From contig NZ_AP022614.1 in NCBI RefSeq assembly GCF_010730575.1, positions 4,588,001-4,652,000 on the forward strand: 64,000 bases of DNA. The letters run 5' to 3'. The position numbers and the translations under genes were made by a program. Below the pieces are notes generated by a model, which searched no databases, was not told the origin of the DNA, and worked only from the letters and a program-made list of their open reading frames with translations. The DNA is from Mycobacterium parmense. GTDB taxonomy: Bacteria > Actinomycetota > Actinomycetes > Mycobacteriales > Mycobacteriaceae. Of this stretch, positions 7,311 through 16,178 are shown in pieces (positions within the stretch are counted from its first letter, which is position 1; each line of letters begins with the position of its first letter).

Positions 7311-9272
7311 CTACTTCGAGGTCTGGATCGCGTCGAACACGCTGGGGTCCAGCAGCGTCGACGTGTCACCGAGCTCGCGGTTCTCGGCGATGTCGCGCAG
7401 CAGCCTGCGCATGATCTTGCCGCTGCGGGTCTTGGGCAGCTCGGGCACGACATGGACCTCGCGCGGCTTGGCGATCGGCGAGATCTCCCGCGAGACCTCG
7501 ACGCGCAACTCGTCGACGATCCCGTCGTGCACCGCGAAGTCGGCGCACAACACCACGAAGGCGCAGATGGCCTGCCCGGTGGTCTCGTCGGTCACCCCGA
7601 CCACGGCGGCCTCGGCCACCGCCGTGTGGCCCACGAGCGCCGACTCCACCTCGGCGGTCGAGAGCCGGTGCCCCGACACGTTCATCACGTCGTCGATGCG
7701 GCCCACCACCCAGATGGCGCCGTCGGCGTCGTACCAGGCGCTGTCGCCCGCGAAGTACCAGCCCTGCTCGGCGAACCGCGACCAGTAGGTCTCGACGTAG
7801 CGCTCGGGGTCACCCCAGATGCCACGCAGCATCGACGGCCACGGCTGGTCGAGCACCAGGTAGCCGGTGACGTGCTCGCCCCGATTGTTGCCGTGCGGAA
7901 GCAGCTCGCCGTGGTCGTCGACGATCGTGGCGGAGATGCCGGGCAACGGCGTCATCGCCGAGCCCGGTTTGGCCGCGGCCACCCCCGGCAGTGGCGAGAT
8001 CATCGCGGCGCCCGTTTCGGTCTGCCACCAGGTGTCGACGATCGGGACGCGATCGGCGCCGATCACCTTGCGGTACCAGCGCCACGCCTCGGGGTTGATC
8101 GGCTCGCCGACCGAGCCCAGCAGCCGCAGGCTGGACAGGTCGTGCGCGTCGGGAATGTCGCGCCCCCACTTCATGAACGTGCGGATCAGCGTCGGCGCGG
8201 TGTAATAGATTGTCACACCGTACTTTTCGATGATCTCGAAATGACGGTGCTGGGTCGGGGTGTCGGGCGTGCCCTCGTAGAGGACCTCGGTGACGCCGTT
8301 GGACAGCGGACCGTAGACCCCGTAGGTGTGCCCGGTGACCCAGCCGATGTCCGCCGTGCACCAGAACACGTCCGTGTCGGCCTTGATGTCGAAGATGTAG
8401 TAGTGCGTGTAGGAGGCCTGGGTCAGGTAGCCGCCGCTGGTGTGCACGATCCCCTTGGGCTTGCCGGTGGTGCCCGAGGTGTAGAGCAGGAACAGCGGCT
8501 GTTCGGCGTCGAACGGCTCGGGGGTGTGTTCGGGCGACGCGGTGTCGACGACATCGTGCCACCACAGATCGCGATCGTCGTTCCAGGACACGTCGATTCC
8601 GGTGCGCCGCACCACCAGTACGCGCTCGACGGGGCTGGGCCCGTCCTCGCCGGCCGAGACGGCCTCGTCGGCCGCGTCCTTCAGCGGCGCCGGCTTGCCG
8701 CGGCGGTACTGCCCGTCGCTGGTGATCAGGACCTTGGCCTGGGCGTCGGCGATCCGCGCCCGCAGCGCCTTCGCGGTGAAACCGGCGAACACGACGCTGT
8801 GCATGATTCCCAGCCGCGCGCAGGCGAGCATCGCGACCACCGCCTCGGGGATCAGGGGCAGGTAGATGGCGACGCGGTCGCCCGCGACCAGGCCAAGGCC
8901 GGTCAGCGCGTTGGCCGCCTTGCACACCTCGGCCTTCAGCTCGGCGTAGGTAAGACTCCGGCTGTCCCCGGCGGGCTCCCCCTCCCAGTGGATGGCGACG
9001 CGATCCGAGAGCCCGGCCTCCACATGCCGGTCCACGCAGTTATAGGCCACATTGAGCTTGCCGTCGGCGAACCACTTGGCGAACGGCGCGTTGGACCAGT
9101 CCAGCACCTCGGTGAACGGCCTCGACCAGGACAGCCGCCGGGCCTGCTCGGCCCAGAATGCGAGCCGGTCCTCGTCGGCCGCGCGGTAGAGTTCCTCGCC
9201 GGCGTTAGCCTGCTCGCGGAACGTCGCCGACGGGGGGTACGCCGACGGGCCTTCGGTATCGGTGGCGGTCAC
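7311..9272 (-). CDS. acs: Acetyl-CoA synthetase
   Basis: Cytosolic AMP-forming ligase converting acetate, ATP and CoA to acetyl-CoA (and probably propionate too). The protein has 653 residues, against 651 in M. tuberculosis Acs. The P-loop YTSGTTGKPKG begins at residue 264, WWQTETG follows later, and the catalytic and regulatory lysine is K619 in PKTRSGKIMRR. The equivalent M. tuberculosis lysine (K617) is acetylated by the cAMP-dependent acetyltransferase, so cAMP control, perhaps involving cyclases such as the one at 35.4-37.0 kb, is plausible. An AGGAGAG ribosome-binding site precedes the GTG start. It is divergent from the DUF4232-like gene. Confidence 0.96.
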   Translation of the reverse strand: MTATDTEGPSAYPPSATFREQANAGEELYRAADEDRLAFWAEQARRLSWSRPFTEVLDWSNAPFAKWFADGKLNVAYNCVDRHVEAGLSDRVAIHWEGEPAGDSRSLTYAELKAEVCKAANALTGLGLVAGDRVAIYLPLIPEAVVAMLACARLGIMHSVVFAGFTAKALRARIADAQAKVLITSDGQYRRGKPAPLKDAADEAVSAGEDGPSPVERVLVVRRTGIDVSWNDDRDLWWHDVVDTASPEHTPEPFDAEQPLFLLYTSGTTGKPKGIVHTSGGYLTQASYTHYYIFDIKADTDVFWCTADIGWVTGHTYGVYGPLSNGVTEVLYEGTPDTPTQHRHFEIIEKYGVTIYYTAPTLIRTFMKWGRDIPDAHDLSSLRLLGSVGEPINPEAWRWYRKVIGADRVPIVDTWWQTETGAAMISPLPGVAAAKPGSAMTPLPGISATIVDDHGELLPHGNNRGEHVTGYLVLDQPWPSMLRGIWGDPERYVETYWSRFAEQGWYFAGDSAWYDADGAIWVVGRIDDVMNVSGHRLSTAEVESALVGHTAVAEAAVVGVTDETTGQAICAFVVLCADFAVHDGIVDELRVEVSREISPIAKPREVHVVPELPKTRSGKIMRRLLRDIAENRELGDTSTLLDPSVFDAIQTSK

Positions 9273-9373
9273 TGGCGTCTCTCCTAGCCTCAGCCGTTGG
9301 GGGGCCGACCGTGCAGGCGGCGGCCGATGTGAGCCTAGCCCAGCCAGGTGTCGAAATTTCAGGGCAAAAAGTC

Positions 9374-9940
9374 ATGCTGTGGCCGATAATCATCGGTGTG
9401 CCGCGACCGTACCGGCGGCGCACCCGCCGGCCAGCCATCAGCTTTGCTGCGGCCACCACCGGCTACGCCGTGAGCGCGATGTCGGCGCTACCCGCATGGG
9501 CCCTGCCGGCCGACGGCACCGACGGGCCGACACCATGCTGGTCGGACCAGATCGCGGTGAGTGCCTCGCCGGCGCAGGCCGCGATGGGCCATCGCGGGCT
9601 GACCCTGTTGTTCACGCTCGCGGGCGGCGCCGAGCCCTGTTCGCTGACCGGCTATCCCGGCGTCGACGCGCGCGCGGGTGGCCCGCCGGCGCATGCCCGG
9701 CCGACGCCGCGCGGCTACCTCGGAGGTCTGCCCGCCGGCGTCGATGTGCCACCCATCGTCACGCTGTCGCTCTCGACGAGCGCGCAGGCCGTGGTCGAGG
9801 GCACCGCCGCCACCGACGGCGGTCCGTGTCCCACCTACGCCGAGTTGCTCGTCAATCCTCCCGACACCATGGCCGTGTTCACCGTGCCGGTCGCCATCGA
9901 CGCGTGCGAGCTGGAGGTGCACCCGGTCACCGCCGGCTGA
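9374..9940 (+). CDS. Secreted DUF4232-like protein
   Basis: An exported protein of about 188 residues. An arginine-rich N-region (PYRRRTRRP) and a hydrophobic segment (AISFAAATTGYAVSAMSALPAW) form a signal peptide with possible Tat character, cleaved near AWALPAD. The mature part has the DUF4232 signature of a conserved cysteine near its start (TPCWSDQIAVS), an AMGHRG turn, PCSLTGYP, and a C-terminal cysteine pair. ATG 9374 is my choice; GTG 9399 would give a shorter signal peptide. H37Rv has no gene between acs and dppA, so it is accessory here. Function is unknown. Confidence 0.72.
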   Translation: MLWPIIIGVPRPYRRRTRRPAISFAAATTGYAVSAMSALPAWALPADGTDGPTPCWSDQIAVSASPAQAAMGHRGLTLLFTLAGGAEPCSLTGYPGVDARAGGPPAHARPTPRGYLGGLPAGVDVPPIVTLSLSTSAQAVVEGTAATDGGPCPTYAELLVNPPDTMAVFTVPVAIDACELEVHPVTAG

Positions 9941-9986
9941 GGTGTCGCCACCGCGGGCGCGCCGGCAGGACCTAGGGTCGAATGTC

Positions 9987-11624
9987 ATGCATCGGAAGCG
10001 GGGGCCGGCGGCCCTGCCGGCCTTGATGGCCGCCGGACTGCTGGCCGTCGCGTCGCTGGCCGGCTGCGGGGGTGGTGTCCTGAGCCCCGATCTCGTCGTC
10101 GTCAACGCCGCCGAACCGCCCAACCCGCTGATCCCGACCGGCGTCAACGACAGCAACGGCGGGCGCATCCTCGACCGGCTCTTCGCCGGGCTGATGTCCT
10201 ACGACGCCGCCGGCCACCCGTCGGCGGAGGTCGCCCAGTCGATCGAGACCACCGACAACGTTCACTACCGCATCACCCTGAAACCCGGCTGGAAGTTCAC
10301 CGACGGCTCACCCGTGACGTCCCATTCGTTCGTCGACGCGTGGAACTACGGCGCCCTGGGTGCCAATGCCCAACTGCAGCAGAGCTTCTTTCGCCCCATC
10401 GAAGGCTTCGACGAGGTCGCCGGCCTCACCGCCGGCGGAAAGCCCGCGGCGACGACGATGTCGGGGCTGCGGGTGGTCAGCGACCGGGAGTTCACCGTCG
10501 CACTCAAGGCGCCGACCGTCGACTTCGTCCTGCGCCTGGCGTTCAGTCCGTTCTACCCCTTGCCGGACAAGGCATTTCAAGACATGGAGGCCTTCGGCCG
10601 CAACCCGATCGGTGACGGCCCGTACCAACTCGCCGCAGGCCCCGACGGGCCGGCCTGGGAACACAACGTGCGGATCGACCTGCGACCCAACCCCGACTAT
10701 CACGGCAACCGCAAGCCACGCAACAAGGGCCTGCGGTTCGAGTTCTACGCCAGCCTGGACACCGCCTATGCCGATCTGCTCTCGGGCAATCTCGACGTCC
10801 TGGACACGATTCCACCCAGCGCGCTGACGATCTACAAACGTGACCTCGGCGCCAGGAGCGCCAGCGGTCCCGCCGCGATCAACCAGACCCTGGACACCCC
10901 GCTGCGGCTGGCCCATTTCGGCGGCGAGGAGGGCCGGCTGCGCCGGCTGGCGCTGTCGGCCGCGATCAACCGCCCGCAGATCTGCCGGCAGATGTTCGCC
11001 GATACCCGCAGTCCCGCAAGAGATTTCACCGCACGGTCACTGCCGGGATTCGACCCGGACATTCCGGGCAGCGACGCGCTCAACTTCGACCCGGACCGGG
11101 CCCGGCGACTGTGGGCGCAGGCCGACGCCATCTCGGCGTGGAGCGGCCGCTACGCCATCGCCTACAACGCCGACGCCGGCCACCGCGAATGGGTCGACGC
11201 CGTGGCCAACAGCATCAAGAACGTCCTGGGCGTCGAGGCGGCGGGCGCTCCCCAGCCCACCTTCGCCGGCTTCCGCACCCAGATCACCGACCACACCATC
11301 GCGACCGCTTTTCGGGCCGGCTGGCAGGGCGACTACCCGTCGTTGACCGAATTCCTGGCGCCGCTGTTCGCCACCGGCGCCGGGTCCAACGACGTCGGCT
11401 ACTCCAACCCGCAGTTCGACGCGGCGCTGGCCGCGGCCGAAGCCGCGCCCACCCTGCGGCGGGCCGGCGAGCTGGCCAACGACGCGCAGCGAATCCTGTT
11501 GCACGACATGCCCGTCGTCGCGCTGTGGGACTACATCAGCGTGGCCGGCTGGTCGCCGCAGGTCAGCGAGGTCACCGTCACCTGGAACGGCCTGCCCGAC
11601 TACGAGAACATCGTGAAGGCCTGA
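9987..11624 (+). CDS. dppA: Periplasmic peptide-binding lipoprotein DppA
   Basis: Substrate-binding component of a peptide ABC importer, 545 residues (about 541 in M. tuberculosis Rv3666c). The signal peptide ends in the lipobox LAGC with the lipidated cysteine C27. An SBP_bac_5 fold follows, with the family signature region around GGRILDRLFAGLMSYD and TLKPGWKFTDGSPVTSHSFVDAW. In M. tuberculosis the DppABCD system has been linked to heme and peptide uptake, and this protein would bind ligand outside the membrane. It starts at ATG 9987, after a possible -10 box TAGGGT at 9973-9978, so the transcript may be nearly leaderless. dppB follows three bases after its stop. Confidence 0.93.
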   Translation: MHRKRGPAALPALMAAGLLAVASLAGCGGGVLSPDLVVVNAAEPPNPLIPTGVNDSNGGRILDRLFAGLMSYDAAGHPSAEVAQSIETTDNVHYRITLKPGWKFTDGSPVTSHSFVDAWNYGALGANAQLQQSFFRPIEGFDEVAGLTAGGKPAATTMSGLRVVSDREFTVALKAPTVDFVLRLAFSPFYPLPDKAFQDMEAFGRNPIGDGPYQLAAGPDGPAWEHNVRIDLRPNPDYHGNRKPRNKGLRFEFYASLDTAYADLLSGNLDVLDTIPPSALTIYKRDLGARSASGPAAINQTLDTPLRLAHFGGEEGRLRRLALSAAINRPQICRQMFADTRSPARDFTARSLPGFDPDIPGSDALNFDPDRARRLWAQADAISAWSGRYAIAYNADAGHREWVDAVANSIKNVLGVEAAGAPQPTFAGFRTQITDHTIATAFRAGWQGDYPSLTEFLAPLFATGAGSNDVGYSNPQFDAALAAAEAAPTLRRAGELANDAQRILLHDMPVVALWDYISVAGWSPQVSEVTVTWNGLPDYENIVKA

Positions 11625-11627
11625 CCG

Positions 11628-12554
11628 ATGGGCTGGTATGTCGCGCGCCGGATCGCCGCCATGGTCCCCGTCTTCCTCGGCGCGACCCTGCTGATCTACG
11701 GGATGGTCTTCCTATTGCCTGGTGACCCGCTGGTCGCAATCGCCGGCGACCGCCCGTTGACGCCCGCCGTGGCCGCGCAACTGCGCACCCGCTACCACCT
11801 CGACGATCCGTTCCTCGTCCAGTACCTGCGCTATCTGGGCGGTGTCCTGCACGGCGACCTGGGCCGCGCGTATTCCGGGTTGCCGGTCAGCGACGTTCTG
11901 GCACACGCCTTTCCGGTGACCTTCAGGCTGGCCCTGGTTGCCCTCGTCGTCGAGGCGGTGTTCGGGATCGGGTTCGGGGTGGTCGCCGGCCTGCGCCAAG
12001 GCGGGTGGCTGGACTCCGCGGTGCTGATCACCGGGCTGGTCATCATCGCGGTCCCGATCTTCGTGCTGGGCTTCCTGGCCCAGTTCGTGTTCGGCGTGCG
12101 GCTGGGCCTCGCACCCGTGACGGTGGGGGAGAGGTCGACCTTCGGGCGGCTGCTGCTGCCCGGGATCGTCCTGGGCTCGGCGTCTTTCGCGTACGTGGTG
12201 AGGTTGACCCGGTCCGCGGTGGCCGCCAACGCCCACGCCGACTACGTTCGCACCGCCACCGCCAAGGGCCTGTCCCGGCGGCGGGTGGTGCTCGTGCACA
12301 TCCTGCGCAACTCGATGATCCCGGTGGTGACCTTCCTCGGCGCGGACCTCGGCGCGCTGATGGGCGGAGCCGTCGTGACCGAAGGCATCTTCAACATCCA
12401 CGGCGTGGGCGGTGTGCTGTACCAGGCCGTCACGAGGCAGGAGGCGCCCACGGTGGTGTCGATCGTGACGGTGCTGGTGCTGATATATCTGGTCACCAAC
12501 CTGATGGTCGATCTGTTGTATGCGGCGCTGGACCCGCGGATCCGGTATGGCTGA
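11628..12554 (+). CDS. dppB: Peptide ABC transporter permease DppB
   Basis: Inner-membrane permease of 308 residues with about six transmembrane helices. It begins with the DppB-type N-terminus YVARRIAAMVPVFLGATLLIYG and carries the proline-rich loop FLLPGDPLV. The EAA loop that docks on the ATPase is visible as ATAKGLSRRRVVLVHILRNS. It is the second gene of dppABCD, overlapping dppC by eight bases, and partners DppC to form the channel. Confidence 0.93.
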   Translation: MGWYVARRIAAMVPVFLGATLLIYGMVFLLPGDPLVAIAGDRPLTPAVAAQLRTRYHLDDPFLVQYLRYLGGVLHGDLGRAYSGLPVSDVLAHAFPVTFRLALVALVVEAVFGIGFGVVAGLRQGGWLDSAVLITGLVIIAVPIFVLGFLAQFVFGVRLGLAPVTVGERSTFGRLLLPGIVLGSASFAYVVRLTRSAVAANAHADYVRTATAKGLSRRRVVLVHILRNSMIPVVTFLGADLGALMGGAVVTEGIFNIHGVGGVLYQAVTRQEAPTVVSIVTVLVLIYLVTNLMVDLLYAALDPRIRYG

Positions 12555-13422
12555 ACCCTCGGCGAGGCACAGCGGATTCTGGCGCGACACGTGGCGGGGG
12601 CTGCGGCGGCGCCCGAAATTCGTCGTCGCCGCCGCGCTGATCGTGCTCGTCCTCGCCGTCGCCACGTTTCCGTCGCTGTTCACCGCGGCCGACCCCGGCT
12701 ACGCCGACCCGGGCCAGAGCATGCTTGCGCCGTCGGGCGCCCACTGGTTCGGCACCGACCTGCAGGGCCACGACATCTACGCGCGAACGATCTACGGGGC
12801 ACGGGCCTCGGTCACGGTGGGGCTGGGGGCCGCGGCGATCGTGTTCGTCGTCGGCGGAGCGCTGGGCGCGCTGGCCGGCTTCTACGGCGGCTGGGCCGAC
12901 GCGGCGGTCTCCCGTGTCACCGACGTGTTCTTCGGGCTGCCGCTGCTGCTCGCCGCGATCGTCCTCATGCAGGTGATGCACCACCGCACGGTCTGGACGG
13001 TGATCGCCGTCCTCGCCGCGTTCGGCTGGCCGCAGGTGGCCAGGATCGCCCGCGGTGCCGTCCTCGAGGTGCGGGCCGCCGACTACGTGCTGGCCGCGAA
13101 AGCGTTGGGCATGAGCAGGATTCAGATCCTGCTGCGGCACGTGCTGCCCAACGCGCTGGGGCCGGTCATCGCGGTGGCCACCATCGCCCTGGGGCTGTTC
13201 GTGGTCAGCGAGGCGACGCTGTCCTACCTGGGTGTCGGGCTACCCACAACGGTCGTGTCCTGGGGCGGTGACATCAACACGGCTCAGACGCGCCTGCGGG
13301 CGGGGTCGCCGATCCTGTTCTATCCCGCCGGGGCGCTGGCGGTCACGGTGCTGGCCTTCATGATGATGGGCGACGCCCTGCGCGATGCCCTGGACCCCGC
13401 GTCACGGGCCTGGCGGGCATGA
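12547..13422 (+). CDS. dppC: Peptide ABC transporter permease DppC
   Basis: Second permease of the importer, 291 residues, with the OppC_N-type first helix (KFVVAAALIVLVLAVATF) followed by the BPD transporter domain. It includes WFGTDLQGHDIYARTIYGAR, a hallmark of DppC/OppC proteins, and an EAA loop LGMSRIQILLRHVLPN. I chose ATG 12547, inside the end of dppB, because the protein from there starts just before the first helix. The annotated M. tuberculosis protein is shorter (about 266 residues). Its stop overlaps dppD as ATGA. Confidence 0.93.
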   Translation: MAEPSARHSGFWRDTWRGLRRRPKFVVAAALIVLVLAVATFPSLFTAADPGYADPGQSMLAPSGAHWFGTDLQGHDIYARTIYGARASVTVGLGAAAIVFVVGGALGALAGFYGGWADAAVSRVTDVFFGLPLLLAAIVLMQVMHHRTVWTVIAVLAAFGWPQVARIARGAVLEVRAADYVLAAKALGMSRIQILLRHVLPNALGPVIAVATIALGLFVVSEATLSYLGVGLPTTVVSWGGDINTAQTRLRAGSPILFYPAGALAVTVLAFMMMGDALRDALDPASRAWRA

Positions 13423-15023
13423 GCGACCCGCCGCCGCTGTTGTCGGTCGAAGGGCTGCAGGTCGCGTTCGGCGGCCGGCCCGCCGTGCGGGGGGCGGCGC
13501 TGACCGTCGCGCCCGCTCAGACCGTGGCGGTCGTGGGGGAGTCCGGGTCGGGCAAGTCCACCACCGCGGCCGCCATCCTCGGCCTGCTGCCCCCCGGCGG
13601 CCGAATCACCGGGGGGCGCATCGTTTTCGACGGCCTCGACCTCACCCGGGCCGACCGGCGGACGTTGCGGTCGATCAGGGGCCGCGCCATCGGCTACGTG
13701 CCGCAGGACCCGATGACCAACCTCAATCCGGTGTGGAAGGTGGGCTTCCAGGTCCGGGAGGCGTTGCGCGTCAACACCGGTGGGCGCGCGGCGCGGCGGC
13801 GGGCGGTCGAACTGCTCGCCGAGGCCGGTATGCCCGAGGCGGCCAGGCAGGCGGGGCGCTACCCGCACGAGCTCTCCGGGGGCATGTGCCAGCGCGCGCT
13901 GATCGCCATCGGGCTGGCGGGCCGGCCGCGGCTGCTGATCGCCGACGAGCCGACCTCGGCCCTGGACGTCACCGTGCAGCGGCAGGTGCTCGACCATCTG
14001 CAGCGGCTCACCGCGGAGTCGGGCACCGCGCTGCTGCTGATCACCCACGACCTGGCCCTGGCCGCCGAGCGCGCCGAGTCGGTGTTCGTCATGCACCGCG
14101 GTGTGGTGGTGGAATCCGGTGCGGCAGCGATGATCCTGCACAACCCGCGGCACGAGTACACCCGCAGGCTGGTGGCTGCGGCGCCGTCCCTGCACGTGCA
14201 CGGCCCGGCCCGAACGCGTCCGGACACCGCCGACATCCTGGTCGCCTCGGAGTTGACCAAGGTGTACCGCGAGCCCGGCGGCCCGCCGTGGCGCCGCAAG
14301 GAGTTCCGCGCCGTCGACGCGGTGTCCTTCCGGCTGCGCCGGTCCAGCACGCTGGCCGTCGCCGGCGAGTCGGGCTCGGGCAAGTCGACACTGGCGCGCA
14401 TGGCGCTCGGGTTGCTGCAACCGACCTCGGGCACGGTGCTGTTCGACGGATCGGCGGTCGGTAAGCGCAGCCGGCGCGACGAGCTGGCGTTTCGCCGCCG
14501 GGTGCAGCCGGTCTTTCAAAACCCTTACGGCAGCCTCGATCCCAGGTATTCGGTGTTCCGCGCCGTCGAGGAGCCGTTGCGGGTCCACCGGGTGGGAAAC
14601 CGCAGGGAGCGGGAGCGGGCCGTACGCGAGCTCGTCGATCAGGTGGCGCTGCCGTCGTCGATGCTGGGCCGGCTGCCGGGCGAACTGTCGGGCGGCCAGC
14701 GGCAGCGGGTCGCGATCGCGCGGGCCCTGGCACTGCGGCCGGACGTCCTGGTCTGCGACGAGCCGGTCTCGGCGCTCGACGTCCTGGTGCAGGCGCAGAT
14801 CCTGGACCTGTTGGCCGACCTGCAGGCCGAGCTGGGCCTGGCCTACCTGTTCATCAGCCACGACCTGTCGGTGATCCGGCAGATCGCCGACGACGTCCTG
14901 GTCATGCGGGCCGGCCGGGTGGTCGAGGAGGGGCCCGCGGCGCAGGTGTTCGGCCGGCCCGCGCAGGAGTACACCCGGCGCCTGCTGGAGGCCATCCCGC
15001 GGGCGCCCGGACGCCGGGGATAG
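13419..15023 (+). CDS. dppD: Peptide ABC transporter ATPase DppD (fused double ATPase)
   Basis: Cytoplasmic ATP hydrolase that energises DppBC. Two complete ABC domains are fused, equivalent to separate DppD and DppF elsewhere. Domain 1: Walker A GESGSGKST at 40-48, signature LSGGMCQRA, Walker B LLIADEPTSALD. Domain 2: Walker A GESGSGKST from residue 316, signature LSGGQRQRV, Walker B VLVCDEPVSALD. The C-termini of both halves carry the oligopeptide-type extension (YTRRLVAAAPSL, YTRRLLEAIPRAPG). In domain 1 the usual LSGGQ is LSGGM, which is tolerated in this family. It has 534 residues. Confidence 0.95.
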   Translation: MSDPPPLLSVEGLQVAFGGRPAVRGAALTVAPAQTVAVVGESGSGKSTTAAAILGLLPPGGRITGGRIVFDGLDLTRADRRTLRSIRGRAIGYVPQDPMTNLNPVWKVGFQVREALRVNTGGRAARRRAVELLAEAGMPEAARQAGRYPHELSGGMCQRALIAIGLAGRPRLLIADEPTSALDVTVQRQVLDHLQRLTAESGTALLLITHDLALAAERAESVFVMHRGVVVESGAAAMILHNPRHEYTRRLVAAAPSLHVHGPARTRPDTADILVASELTKVYREPGGPPWRRKEFRAVDAVSFRLRRSSTLAVAGESGSGKSTLARMALGLLQPTSGTVLFDGSAVGKRSRRDELAFRRRVQPVFQNPYGSLDPRYSVFRAVEEPLRVHRVGNRRERERAVRELVDQVALPSSMLGRLPGELSGGQRQRVAIARALALRPDVLVCDEPVSALDVLVQAQILDLLADLQAELGLAYLFISHDLSVIRQIADDVLVMRAGRVVEEGPAAQVFGRPAQEYTRRLLEAIPRAPGRRG

Positions 15024-15034
15024 GTTGGCAACCT

Positions 15035-15793
15035 GTGACCGCCGACCCGCTCGCCCCGCTGATGGAGCTTCCCGGCGTCGCCGAGGCCAGCGACCGCGCC
15101 CGCGACGCGCTGGGCCGCGCCCACCGGCACCGGGCGAACCTGCGGGGCTGGCCGGTGACCGCCGCGGAGGCGTCGCTGCGGGCGGCCCGGGCGTCGTCGG
15201 TGCTGGACGGCGGTCCCGTCAGACTCGACGACCTGGCGGACGGCGCCGGGGTCAGCGACCCCGTGTTCGGCGGGGCGCTGCGGGTGGCCCAGGCGCTCGA
15301 GGGCGGAGAGGGGCCCGTCGTGGGCATCTGGCGCCGCGCGCCGTTGCAGGCGCTGGCCCGCCTGCACATGCTTGCGGCGGCCGACCAGGTCGACGCCGAT
15401 CGGTTGGGCCGCCCACGCGCGGACGCCGGGGTGGGGCCGCGCCTGGAGATGCTTGCGGGCCTGGTGACCGGGGGCACGCGGGCGCCGGCACCGGTGGTCG
15501 CGGCGGTCGCGCACGGCGAGTTGCTGGCGCTGCGGCCCTTCGGCAGCGCGGACGGCGTCGTGGCCCGCGCCGTGTCGCGGTTGGTGACGATCGCCAGCGC
15601 GCTGGACCCGCACGGGCTCGGTGTGCCGGAGGTCAGTTGGATGCGGCAGCCGTCGAAATACCGCGACGCCGTCGAGGGGTTCGCCGGTGGCACTCCGGGG
15701 GGCGTCGGGGCGTGGCTGGTGTTGTGCTGCCGGGCCCTGCAGGCGGGCGCGCAGGAGGCTCTGTCGATCGCCGATTCGATGCCCGGCCGGTAG
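15035..15793 (+). CDS. Degenerate Fic-like protein (Rv3662c-like)
   Basis: A 252-residue cytoplasmic protein, mostly helical, equivalent to the hypothetical Rv3662c (256 residues). Two short matches suggest a decayed Fic fold. Residues 54-60 read SSVLDGG, like the inhibitory SSxIEGN motif of class II Fic proteins. Residues 167-178 read RPFGSADGVVAR, aligning with the Fic catalytic loop HPFxxGNGRxxR but lacking the catalytic histidine and the GNGR core. If right, it cannot AMPylate in the usual way and may be a binding or regulatory protein. It lies 11 bp after dppD, but a TAGGTT box eight bases before the GTG start could give it its own promoter. The Fic relation is my inference. Confidence 0.6.
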   Translation: MTADPLAPLMELPGVAEASDRARDALGRAHRHRANLRGWPVTAAEASLRAARASSVLDGGPVRLDDLADGAGVSDPVFGGALRVAQALEGGEGPVVGIWRRAPLQALARLHMLAAADQVDADRLGRPRADAGVGPRLEMLAGLVTGGTRAPAPVVAAVAHGELLALRPFGSADGVVARAVSRLVTIASALDPHGLGVPEVSWMRQPSKYRDAVEGFAGGTPGGVGAWLVLCCRALQAGAQEALSIADSMPGR

Positions 15794-15829
15794 CCGGCTG
15801 TGAGTGCAGGGCGGCCCGCGGGTAAGCGA

Positions 15830-15869
15830 AGCGGGCGACGTCCCGAACGAATTCGGTCCGCCGCCCGCT
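15830..15869 (-). terminator. Hairpin at the 3' end of the Ms1-like RNA
   Basis: AGCGGGCG (15830-15837) is perfectly complementary to CGCCCGCT (15862-15869), with an inner palindrome CGAATTCG in the loop. No strong T tract follows on the minus strand, as is common for mycobacterial terminators. Confidence 0.5.
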
Positions 15870-16125
15870 AGCACGGAACCCGGTTACCAAGCGTGCATCT
15901 CTGGGTTGCGTGGGTTGGCCTCGGCGATCTTGCGAAACTTTCGGTTGCAACCCCACCCAAAGGGCCGTCGGCACCGTCAAATTTTCGCAATTACGCAGGC
16001 CCGCAACACTTCTGCCATTATCGCGGCTGTGACTCGGCGTGGGTGCCGGGCACCGTGCTGGGCGCCCGGTTCGGGAGGACGAACCTTCTCTTCCGGACCG
16101 ACCTAGGCCTTACCGGGCTTCCGTG
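15830..16125 (-). ncRNA. Ms1/MTS2823-like small RNA (RNA polymerase-binding)
   Basis: Ms1 (MTS2823, ncRv13661) is an abundant stationary-phase RNA of about 300 nt that binds core RNA polymerase in mycobacteria. In M. tuberculosis it lies just downstream of Rv3661, between it and Rv3662c, and the same slot is filled here. On the minus strand, a -35 TTGCTG (16160-16155), a 17-bp spacer and a -10 TACAAA (16137-16132) predict a start near 16125. The 5' segment CACGGAAGCCCGGT pairs with a 3' segment complementary to CACGGAACCCGGT (15872-15884 on the + strand), closing a long rod as in 6S-like RNAs. A GC-rich hairpin at 15830-15869 would end it. Predicted length is about 296 nt. No convincing ORF is present. 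Confidence 0.7.
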
Positions 16126-16178
16126 GTTACCTTTGTACTACTGGAGTTCTGGCACAGCAAGGCCCAATTGCGAAGCGG

